From positions 1 to 5,107 of the forward strand of contig CANGVZ010000212.1 in NCBI GenBank assembly GCA_947457285.1: DNA of 5,107 bases. The letters are read 5' to 3'. Shown piece after piece: positions 1-4,988 of this stretch. The notes beneath the pieces are model-generated. The model did no database searches, was not told where the DNA came from, and saw nothing but the letters and a program-made list of their open reading frames with translations. The stretch comes from Flavobacteriales bacterium (GTDB lineage: Bacteria > Bacteroidota > Bacteroidia > Flavobacteriales_D > Sanyastnellaceae). Every line of letters starts with the position of its first letter. Within the stretch, counting starts at the first letter, position 1. A program made the translations under genes and the position numbers.

Positions 1-57
1 CAAGGGAACAGGGGAACAGGGGAATAGGGGGAATAGGGGGAATAGGGGAATAGGGGG
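1..57 (+). repeat. G-tract tandem array, potential G-quadruplex
   Basis: Seven G-runs (at 4-6, 11-14, 19-22, 27-31, 36-40, 45-48 and 53-57) are separated by strictly 4-nt AACA or AATA spacers. The period is therefore 8-9 nt. At least four consecutive tracts of four or more G satisfy the usual intramolecular G-quadruplex rule on the + strand, which is the non-template strand of the downstream operon. The array reaches the window edge, so its full length is unknown. Its role is not known. It could be slippage-prone filler, or a structure affecting upstream transcription or replication. Confidence 0.85.
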
Positions 58-69
58 TAGGCTTTGTAG

Positions 70-89
70 AGACGCCATTTATGGCGTCT
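70..89. repeat. Perfect 8-bp stem hairpin
   Basis: AGACGCCA (70-77), loop TTTA (78-81) and TGGCGTCT (82-89) form a perfect inverted repeat. No T-run follows on the + strand (GAACTTTGCG), so it is not a convincing intrinsic terminator. On the other strand a weak A/T stretch follows, but no clear T-tract. It resembles the small dispersed palindromes common between bacterial genes. Whether it is repeated in this genome cannot be seen here. Confidence 0.75.
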
Positions 90-143
90 GAACTTTGCGA
101 TATTGTTTAAGAAAACGATTACAAGAATAAATACAAGGATTTG

Positions 144-247
144 CGAATCAGTCCTTCTCGAATCAGTCCTTCACGAATCAGTCATTGCGAACTAGTCCTT
201 CGCGAATCAGTCCTTTGCGAATTAGTCCTTCGCGAATCGCCACTTCC
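144..247. repeat. 15-bp direct tandem repeat array, about 7 units
   Basis: Units start at 144, 159, 174, 188, 203, 218 and 233. The consensus is CGAATCAGTCCTTCG. The first two units differ only in the last base. The third unit is 14 nt and the last is degenerate (CGAATCGCCACTTCC). There are no unique spacers, so this is not a CRISPR array. It ends 62 nt before the likely start of the dioxygenase gene and so lies in its promoter or 5' leader region. The 15-nt period is a multiple of three and shows no stop in one frame, but no start codon opens it. Binding-site array, decayed coding repeat and plain slippage product all remain possible. Confidence 0.85.
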
Positions 248-309
248 CTTGATCTATGTCAATGAATCGAGCCGGATTCCCGTCCGACATTTGTCTAAAA
301 TTTAAGACC

Positions 310-1266
310 ATGGAAAATAAAATCACAGGGCTGCATCACGTGACCGCGTTGGCATCGGATGCGCAAAAAAATGTTGACTTCTATGCAGGAATACTCGGAT
401 TAAGAATGGTGAAGAAAACCATCAACTTCGACGCTCCTGATGTATATCACCTCTACTATGGCGACGAAACAGGTGCGCCGGGTACAATCATGACCTTCTT
501 CCCTTATCAAGGTTTGGTGAGAGGAAAAAAAGGTAAAGGTCAATTGACAACCACTGCATTCTCTATTCCCGCGAACAGCCTCGACTATTGGATGAAGCGC
601 TTGCAAAAGTTCAATATCGAATACACCAAACCGCAAGAGCGTTTTGAAAACGAAACATACATCTACTTCGAAGACAACGATGGATTAGGCGTTGAACTCG
701 TAGCCAACAACAACGACACACGCAAAGGATTTACCTACGGTCAAATCCCTTTGGAACATGCCGTCAAAGGATTCTATGGTGTGACATTGGCAGAAGAAAG
801 TCATGAGCGCACAGCGAGCTTGCTCACCGAACAGATGAACCACAATATCATTTCACAAAAAGGAAATCTGTACCGCCTCTCCCCTACTGGAAAACCTGGC
901 GACTTTGTGGACATCATCGCCGATCCAGAAGTAGCGCGTGGCTTGTCTGGTAGCGGCACCGTACACCACCTCGCATTTGGAACACCAAATGACAAAGTGC
1001 AACTCGAAGTGCGTGAAATCGTTATGACCAAAGGCATACAAGTGACGCCTGTGCTCGACAGACAATATTTCCATAGCATCTATTTCAGAGAACCAGGAGG
1101 AGTATTGTTTGAAGTAGCCACCAACGACATTGGATTCGCCATCGATGAAAATCCTGAAACATTGGGAGAAAAATTAAAGCTTCCAGCATGGCAAGAACCA
1201 AATCGAGACAGCATCGAAGCTGGATTGACTACCATTGAGTTGAACACCGAAAAATTCATGGACTAA
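310..1266 (+). CDS. Ring-cleaving dioxygenase, two-domain VOC (glyoxalase/bleomycin resistance) family, MhqE/MhqO-like
   Basis: This is a predicted cytosolic metal-dependent extradiol-type dioxygenase of 318 residues, a usual length for the family. The N-terminal VOC domain (about residues 5-132) begins GLHHVTAL, with the candidate metal ligand in H9-H10, and ends EDNDGLGVELV with E129. The C-terminal VOC domain (about 150-270) carries GTVHHLAF (H219-H220) and FREPGGVLFEVATN (E268). Bacillus relatives (MhqA, MhqE, MhqO) are induced by hydroquinones and catechols and are thought to open or detoxify such rings. The exact substrate here is not readable. I chose ATG 310 because MENKITGLHH matches the usual family N-terminus. 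The in-frame ATG at 256 would add 18 residues with no family character. The stop overlaps the next start (TAATG), implying translational coupling with the hydrolase. No promoter or MarR-type operator could be identified with confidence. Confidence 0.9.
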   Translation: MENKITGLHHVTALASDAQKNVDFYAGILGLRMVKKTINFDAPDVYHLYYGDETGAPGTIMTFFPYQGLVRGKKGKGQLTTTAFSIPANSLDYWMKRLQKFNIEYTKPQERFENETYIYFEDNDGLGVELVANNNDTRKGFTYGQIPLEHAVKGFYGVTLAEESHERTASLLTEQMNHNIISQKGNLYRLSPTGKPGDFVDIIADPEVARGLSGSGTVHHLAFGTPNDKVQLEVREIVMTKGIQVTPVLDRQYFHSIYFREPGGVLFEVATNDIGFAIDENPETLGEKLKLPAWQEPNRDSIEAGLTTIELNTEKFMD

Positions 1267-1877
1267 TGCATCAAACGGATAATTATTATCAAACGGGCGT
1301 TGCCCTTGCAGAAGCTAAAACGGTAATCATCGCGACGCACGGTCGCGGTGGTTCGCCGGAAGACATCGCTTCGCTTGCGGAGATGTTTGCCGATGAAACC
1401 ACCTGTATCATCGCACCTCGCGCAACGAATCACACATGGTATCCTTATAGTTTTATGGCCCCTCGAGCCAACAACGAACCGTGGCTCAGCAGCGCAGTAC
1501 GCGCAGTACAAGACATCATCGCCATGGTGGAACGACACGTGAACAGTTCGAACATCATCCTTTTAGGTTTTTCACAAGGAGCCTGTTTGACCTCCGAAGT
1601 AGCCGCTTTAAATGCGAAGAAATACAAGCGCGTTATTATCTTCACTGGAGGAGTGATTGGCGATAAATTCGAACCGAACGTTTATTCGGGCGACTTTCAA
1701 GGCACCCCTGTTTACATCTCCAACAGCGACAATGATCCGCACGTACCGCTCACGCGCACCGAAGAGACCATTGCCCTATACAAAAACCTCGGCGCCACAG
1801 TCACCTCCCACATCTTCCCGAATCGCCCGCATACGGTGACGAAGGAGGAGATTGTGGAGGCGAGGGCCGAGCGATAG
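1266..1877 (+). CDS. Phospholipase/carboxylesterase-family alpha/beta-hydrolase, MhqD-like
   Basis: This is a 203-residue cytosolic serine hydrolase with no signal peptide. The expected landmarks are in order: HGRGG (25-29) for the oxyanion region, the nucleophile elbow GFSQG (101-105, Ser103), Asp157 in SDNDPHVP, and His189 in RPHTV. This is a full catalytic triad for the small carboxylesterase (PF02230-like) family. The ATG overlaps the dioxygenase stop by one base, so the two are almost certainly made from one transcript. Bacillus mhqE-mhqD has the same order of dioxygenase then hydrolase and answers to quinone stress. A shared detoxification role is inferred from that parallel. The C-terminus (EEIVEARAER) is close to the normal end. 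The TAG stop is also the first TAG of the purine-rich repeat that follows, so the last few residues may have been altered when the repeat arose. Confidence 0.9.
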   Translation: MHQTDNYYQTGVALAEAKTVIIATHGRGGSPEDIASLAEMFADETTCIIAPRATNHTWYPYSFMAPRANNEPWLSSAVRAVQDIIAMVERHVNSSNIILLGFSQGACLTSEVAALNAKKYKRVIIFTGGVIGDKFEPNVYSGDFQGTPVYISNSDNDPHVPLTRTEETIALYKNLGATVTSHIFPNRPHTVTKEEIVEARAER

Positions 1878-1945
1878 GGAGTAGGAAGTAGGAAGTAGGA
1901 ATAGGAATAGGAAATAGGAAATAGGGAATAGGAGTAGGGGGAGGA
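1874..1945 (+). repeat. Purine-rich degenerate tandem repeat (GGAAGTA / GGAATA / GGAAATA)
   Basis: From the hydrolase stop codon onward the + strand is only G, A and T, in short units of 6-8 nt built on TAGG(A)n. They drift from GGAAGTA through GGAATA and GGAAATA to a final GGAGTAGGGGGAGG. The composition and the TAGG/AATAGG theme are close to the array at 1-57. Similar low-complexity DNA therefore brackets the operon on the same strand. Most tracts here have only two Gs, so G-quadruplex potential is weaker than in the first array. Confidence 0.8.
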
Positions 1946-1955
1946 ATTTAATTGA

Positions 1956-1987
1956 GTCGCTCGTCCGTTTGGGGCGGGCGACTTTTT
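1956..1987 (+). terminator. Intrinsic terminator of the dioxygenase-hydrolase operon
   Basis: The left arm GTCGCTCGTCC (1956-1966), 5-nt loop GTTTG and right arm GGGCGGGCGAC (1972-1982) form an 11-bp G+C-rich stem with two G-U pairs. TTTTT follows immediately at 1983-1987. It lies 79 nt after the hydrolase stop. There is no T-run on the opposite side, so it works only for + strand transcripts. The converging - strand gene ends at 2016 and lacks a comparable structure. Confidence 0.85.
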
Positions 1988-2015
1988 CTGTGATACCTGC
2001 TAGAAATCCTACCAT

Positions 2016-2430
2016 TCACTTCGTTCTATAAATTCTAATAACTTCCCCACTCTGCCTGCCAATTAAAGCGTGAACAAAACTTCGATTCGTTAAGATTAAA
2101 ACCGAATCTCCATTTTCATCCAATTGATAACCGTCATCATAATCAGTTTTCAGAGTCCCTAAGACATACCAAACACTTGTGTCAGATGCTAGCTTCACAT
2201 CGATCAGATAAGAATTGGTATCAATGCCGTAGGCCCTTTTCGATCAATTTTGAATTGGAGTAAACATAAAAAGCAACCGTATCTCCATGCCCATCCAGTT
2301 CCACTTTGGTTGAATCGAAAGCTGGTGCACCAAGCCTTCGGCTATCGCTCTCAACAAATGTCTTGGAAAATCCAGAAGCATTCAAATACATAGCTATAAC
2401 CATACTAATAAAAACGAAAATCTTTTTCAT
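2016..2430 (-). pseudogene. Small exported protein of unknown function, frame broken by one base
   Basis: I do not recognise the family. Two reading frames on the - strand join into one protein of about 138 residues. The first starts at ATG 2430 (MKKIFVFISMVIAMYLNASG, a clear signal peptide with a KK n-region and hydrophobic core; no lipobox cysteine) and runs to a TGA at 2221. The second is open from just after the run AAAAGGG (2234-2240), continues as AYGIDTNSYLIDVKLASDTSVW and ends at TGA 2016. Removing one G from the GGG run (or one A) fuses them smoothly as ...SKLIEK-AYGIDTN. The join needs +1 frame repair, so a -1 slippery site does not explain it. A real mutation or a homopolymer sequencing error are the options. 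It lies 85 nt after the membrane-protein gene on the same strand and may be co-transcribed with it. An upstream ATG at 2442 adds four residues but spoils the signal peptide start. Confidence 0.7.
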
Positions 2431-2443
2431 TTCGTCCAGCATT

Positions 2444-2460
2444 TATTGAATTGTTCAATA
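2444..2460. repeat. Short perfect inverted repeat upstream of the exported-protein gene
   Basis: TATTGAA, loop TTG and TTCAATA give a 7-bp perfect stem. It is A/T-rich and ends 14 nt before the likely ATG at 2430, on the 5' side of that - strand gene. It could be an operator or a leader hairpin, or chance in A+T-rich DNA. There is no supporting second copy. Confidence 0.35.
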
Positions 2461-2515
2461 CTGTATTTATAAACGTATCAGTTTTTTGGGGAGCTTTCAA
2501 CTGGAATCAAACCAT

Positions 2516-2977
2516 TTAAGGAACTTCTCTTCTTGATAAAATAATTTTATTCTCCGAAGATTTTCGTTTCTTGAGTTTACAAAAAAAATAAAAAATTAAA
2601 ATTATCGATGCAAATACTGAGACAATTAGCGGCCAAATTAGTTCCTCTAAATTATTCTTTGGCATTAAAGCAAATAAGAAAATAAGTGTCACATTCACTA
2701 TAAAGTTAACCATCTCATATCTGAGACTCTTATGTAACTTTCTACTAAAAACAAAGTGAATAAGATAGCTCAAAATCAAGTATGGAATTAATATTATTAT
2801 GGATTTAAGACCTACTATGCCGAGAACACTAGAAATGATTTCCTCAATGGAACGATTTTGCCAAATAGGCTCTAATCCATTGATATGAAAAATATCTAAT
2901 AGAATGTAAAAAAAAATCTCTAGCAAATTTTGTAAGAGCCACAGCCTCAATATAAAAGTGAATTTGGAATTCCTCAT
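2516..2977 (-). CDS. Four-helix integral membrane protein, candidate immunity protein for the RHS tip
   Basis: This 153-residue protein matches no family I recognise. Hydrophobic stretches at about residues 7-29, 57-78, 88-104 and 113-133 suggest four transmembrane helices. The basic ends (R2, K5; KLKKRK at 134-139) suggest that both termini are cytoplasmic. The ATG lies only 2 nt after the RHS stop codon, the position normally taken by the cognate immunity gene in RHS/polymorphic-toxin loci. A membrane immunity protein would fit a toxin that acts at or crosses the inner membrane. That role rests on position alone. The gene is markedly A+T-rich (14 G+C of 60 bases at 2581-2640), unlike the RHS core (33 of 60 at 3841-3900), which is common for horizontally exchanged immunity genes. 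The ORF itself is intact although the neighbours on both sides are damaged. Confidence 0.7.
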   Translation of the reverse strand: MRNSKFTFILRLWLLQNLLEIFFYILLDIFHINGLEPIWQNRSIEEIISSVLGIVGLKSIIILIPYLILSYLIHFVFSRKLHKSLRYEMVNFIVNVTLIFLFALMPKNNLEELIWPLIVSVFASIILIFYFFCKLKKRKSSENKIILSRREVP

Positions 2978-2979
2978 AT

Positions 2980-4404
2980 TTAAATTTGATTACAAGGGTC
3001 AATTGTTACTTTAGGTGAATTTTTCATTACTGAAAATGGCTCTGAGGTTTGAGGTGTCTCGCACTGACTGTTTCCGGTTTTATAAATAGAATGCTCCATT
3101 GGAGGGAAAAGTGCACGAGGGGTCTCTCCAGTTTCTGTGGGCGTGCGATTAAAAAGTAGGTATGAATTACCAGTTGTTTCATCAGTAATCCATAGCTCAT
3201 ATGCAGGAAATCCATCTACATCCCCTTTAATCTCGTACTCGAAAGACGTATAATCACTGTTCGGCGTTATCGTAACTTCTAGTTGATAATTAATTGCTGG
3301 AGCACCTGGTACTAAACGGTTAGGGGCATCAATACTTAGGTGTATTGTTATACTTGTACCGTTTTCTAAAAATGACTTATTGTAAGTCGGAATTGGCCCT
3401 GCAGCGGCGGCTTCTGATGTGTCTATAACTTTGCCGTTTTTGTCTAATGCCTTGGTTGGGCTAGCCGTATTATTACTACAACTGACTTCCTTGCATTCGA
3501 AGTCAACATGAACCTTTTGCTCCGTTCTAAAAGCTTGCGTGTTGAGTTCGTAGGACATACGATCATCTCCTGCAAATGAGTGAGCTGTAAAGTTAAGTGT
3601 AAACCAAGGATTGTCTAAAACTTTAGTTGGGATAAATGATCTTCCTGTAACAGAGTACTTTTCAAGTCCTTCCAAATCTTTGCATTGAATGACTCTGTTT
3701 TCTGCAAATGCATAGTAAGAGTTATGAGGATAATTCCTTCCAATAGGATCGCAGCTTAAGAACCTTCCCAACTGTGCTGAATAAATTCGAAAAGTGAATG
3801 AAACTATTTCCCTGCCCATCTCCTCATCTTTTTCTTGCCCATTAAACCCATACCGATACCCCACACTCCAACTTCTGCCAGAGAGGGTGACGCCGAAGGG
3901 GCTGTAGTCTTGGGAAGAGATGACGATGGAAGTATAACTTACCACCGAGGCTCCAGAAATCACGGGCACTTTCCAGTCGCTGATCACAGCGAGCACGTTG
4001 CCGAGGTGATTTGATAATTCATATTGCTTCTCGCCAATATTGTATTCCAATTCGAAATTGACCGTTTCCTCGAAGCTTAGTGTTCCAATCAAAGCCTCGC
4101 TTGGCTGGTTGCCATAAACATATTCATACTCCACCTTCTCAGTAATCATCCCAACGCGAGAAGAACCATAGATATGACGCTCCGCAAGGTGATAGGATTC
4201 AGGGGTTTCGAGATCGTGTTCATACACGGCCATGACATTGCCGCTCGCATCCCGCACGTAATAAGTGACATGCTTCGCAAACGGCGACTGTCCATCCATC
4301 ACATATTTCGCAACTCGATTGCCTCCCGAAAAATCGGGATTGAAATATCTAAGATTTCTCCTGCGGAGAAAATCAAGATCTTTCGAACATCCCATCATAC
4401 TCAA
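2980..4404 (-). CDS. RHS repeat-associated core plus C-terminal tip domain (3' part of a broken RHS gene)
   Basis: This open frame of 474 codons covers the end of an RHS protein, a large secreted or cell-surface protein whose variable C-terminus often carries a toxin. Residues 7-27 come from inserted DNA, and real RHS sequence resumes at GNRVAKYVMDG (28-38). The core continues through NHLGNVLAVISDW (132-144), YSPFG (167-171), YRYGFNGQEKDEEMG (183-197), RIYSAQLGRFLSCDPIGRNYPHNSYYAFAENRV (206-238) and DLEGLE (243-248). The tip (about 249-474) has FIPTKV, FAGDDR, a conserved-looking RTEQKVHVDF, VPGAPAINYQ, DGFPAYELW and ALFPPME. It is rich in beta-strand-like segments, with no nuclease or protease motif seen. 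It faintly recalls DUF3238-like domains, which is only an impression. The nominal TTG start at 4404 and the ATGs at 4398/4395 are probably artefacts, because the gene originally continued upstream in another frame. Without an N-terminus or signal peptide, export is doubtful. Confidence 0.8.
   Translation of the reverse strand: MSMMGCSKDLDFLRRRNLRYFNPDFSGGNRVAKYVMDGQSPFAKHVTYYVRDASGNVMAVYEHDLETPESYHLAERHIYGSSRVGMITEKVEYEYVYGNQPSEALIGTLSFEETVNFELEYNIGEKQYELSNHLGNVLAVISDWKVPVISGASVVSYTSIVISSQDYSPFGVTLSGRSWSVGYRYGFNGQEKDEEMGREIVSFTFRIYSAQLGRFLSCDPIGRNYPHNSYYAFAENRVIQCKDLEGLEKYSVTGRSFIPTKVLDNPWFTLNFTAHSFAGDDRMSYELNTQAFRTEQKVHVDFECKEVSCSNNTASPTKALDKNGKVIDTSEAAAAGPIPTYNKSFLENGTSITIHLSIDAPNRLVPGAPAINYQLEVTITPNSDYTSFEYEIKGDVDGFPAYELWITDETTGNSYLLFNRTPTETGETPRALFPPMEHSIYKTGNSQCETPQTSEPFSVMKNSPKVTIDPCNQI
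2983..3660 (-). other. RHS C-terminal variable tip domain (about 226 residues)
   Basis: This is the region after the core-ending motif DLEGLE, where Bacteroidota RHS proteins switch to interchangeable C-terminal domains. Sequence marks include SFIPTKV, SFAGDDRMSYE, FRTEQKVHVDF, a small cysteine cluster (CKEVSC), a low-complexity EAAAAGP stretch, a block from SITIHLSIDA to TITPNSDYTSFEYEIKG that reads as a series of beta strands, then DGFPAYELWITDETTG and RALFPPMEHS. The last 30 residues hold two more cysteines. No HNH, deaminase, ADP-ribosyltransferase or metallopeptidase (HExxH) motif is visible. It could be a toxin of an unlisted type, a binding domain, or a non-toxic structural cap. Confidence 0.5.
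4324..4387. mobile_element. 64-nt hairpin-rich insert inside the RHS gene (REP/MITE-like candidate)
   Basis: RHS proteins normally read FEYDxMGNRxAK without a break. Here FEYDGM ends at 4388 and GNRVAKYV resumes at 4323 (- strand), with 64 extra nucleotides between them. The insert shifts the frame (64 = 3x21+1) and gives a stop in the upstream frame at 4373. It contains two hairpins: TCCCGA-AAAA-TCGGGA (4324-4339) at its edge, and TTTCTCC-TGC-GGAGAAA (4355-4371), extendable by GAT/ATC with one bulge. It has no coding capacity. Two short palindromes in tandem fit a repetitive extragenic palindrome or a small non-autonomous element. No convincing target-site duplication can be defined. Insertion by another mechanism is possible. 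Confidence 0.6.
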
Positions 4405-4860
4405 ACTTCAAATTATCCTTTCCGCTCGAAGATACAAATCTTACTTCACTTATTTTACTATCCACCCTCCAAATTATTTCTTCGATGCCCTCGAGGGCGT
4501 CGCTTTCCAACTCACCAATCTCCGTATAGCGGTAATTGTTATTGTTGATGTCCACATTTCCACCCACCAGGTTCACGGGCGTAGTAGCTCCAATACCGCC
4601 GCTGCCGAGGGCGCCAGATGCATCTTCGACGTGATACAATCTATTTTGGAGCAATACTCCTTGAATCTTATGGTAATGATATGTGAGATCATCAATCAAT
4701 GCTCCGCTATGATCTTTCCGTTTCTGAGTGAGAATGTTTCCATTTTCGTCATAGGTGAATGCATTGAAATAGGCGTCATTCGCAATTGGCGTCCATACTC
4801 CAGCAGCTTCGGTTGAGCCTTTGGCCGAACTATGCGGTTGAGTTGATCATAGGGTTCAAT
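4373..4860 (-). pseudogene. RHS repeat region, upstream fragment of the broken RHS gene
   Basis: On the - strand, frame-consistent RHS sequence runs from about 4831 to the stop at 4373. It reads SSAKGSTEAAGVWTP, then FNAFTYDENGNILTQKR, then LIDDLTYHYHK and NRLYHVEDASG, then NNYRYTEIGEL, EGIEEIIWRVD and KDNLKFEYDGM. These are consecutive blocks of a Bacteroidota RHS protein and join directly to the core at 4323. Just upstream, the hallmark YDQLNRI is readable at about 4831-4851 but in another frame. Restoring one base at about 4831 gives YDQLNRI-SSAKGS, so a 1-nt deletion is the simplest reading. The apparent start at 4699 is a TTG inside the motif and not a real start. Nothing here looks translatable as a functional product. 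Confidence 0.75.
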
Positions 4861-4905
4861 TTCCCGCCTTGGTAATTAACCTTACGCATATCGCCAGAAA
4901 TTAAA
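4861..4905 (-). pseudogene. Short remnant of a more N-terminal RHS segment
   Basis: The - strand here reads LISGDMRKVNYQGGK in a frame different from the adjacent YDQLNR motif. Bacteroidota RHS proteins have a block of the type LxSGxVxxVxYQxGK, located well before YDQLNRI and normally separated from it by a few hundred residues. Finding the two almost touching suggests an internal deletion with its junction at about 4855-4862. The match is short and was judged by eye, so this is tentative. Upstream of about 4905 the RHS signal fades into A+T-rich DNA. Confidence 0.4.
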
Positions 4906-4917
4906 AAGTTAATTCTG

Positions 4918-4932
4918 TTATAATGGAAAATA
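4918..4932 (+). repeat. 15-bp direct repeat, copy 1
   Basis: TTATAATGGAAAATA occurs here and again at 4989-5003, offset 71 nt, with no mismatch and no extension on either side. This copy overlaps the left half of the 16-bp palindrome. Its ATG would open only a 7-codon frame (MENIFQK, then stop). Confidence 0.8.
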
Positions 4933-4939
4933 TTTTCCA
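4924..4939. promoter_or_regulatory. 16-bp perfect palindrome, candidate operator
   Basis: TGGAAAATATTTTCCA is identical to its reverse complement. It lies 54 nt upstream of the predicted winged-helix antitoxin start. Its left half TGGAAAATA recurs exactly at 4995-5003 over the start codon. AbiEi-type antitoxins are known to repress their own operon by binding inverted repeats upstream, so an autoregulatory operator is a reasonable inference. A perfect palindrome this long is unlikely by chance, even though the DNA is A+T-rich. Confidence 0.55.
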
Positions 4940-4988
4940 AAAATAGCCTTACAATAGAAAATTTATGATAAACTTGTGATAAATATGA

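Noticed and set aside
144..247. CRISPR array
   Set aside because: The 15-bp units are directly adjacent, with no unique spacers; this is a simple tandem repeat.
256..309. Upstream ATG 256 as start of the dioxygenase
   Set aside because: The 18 extra residues show no VOC-domain character; MENKITGLHH at 310 matches the usual family N-terminus.
801..1079. Antisense reading frame over the dioxygenase gene
   Set aside because: It is cysteine- and serine-rich with no recognisable domain, lies fully inside a well-supported gene and is a frame shadow.
1956..1982. Bidirectional terminator serving the - strand genes as well
   Set aside because: On the - strand the stem is followed by TCAATTAAATTCC, without a T-run.
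2234..2240. Programmed -1 ribosomal frameshift at AAAAGGG
   Set aside because: The -1 frame meets a stop soon after; only a +1 (or -2) change gives the coherent continuation.
4395..4404. Genuine translation start of the 474-codon RHS frame (TTG 4404, ATG 4398 or 4395)
   Set aside because: It sits inside the codons of the conserved FEYDGM motif of the other frame, and the following residues come from the insert, so it is a consequence of the frame break.
4699..4699. TTG start of a separate 108-residue protein
   Set aside because: The same frame is open upstream with RHS sequence (FNAFTYDENGNILTQKR), so the TTG is an internal leucine codon.
4265..4816. 183-codon + strand frame over the RHS region
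   Set aside because: It lies opposite clear RHS motifs on the - strand and its translation has no coherent domain. It stays open partly because the RHS region is relatively G+C-rich.
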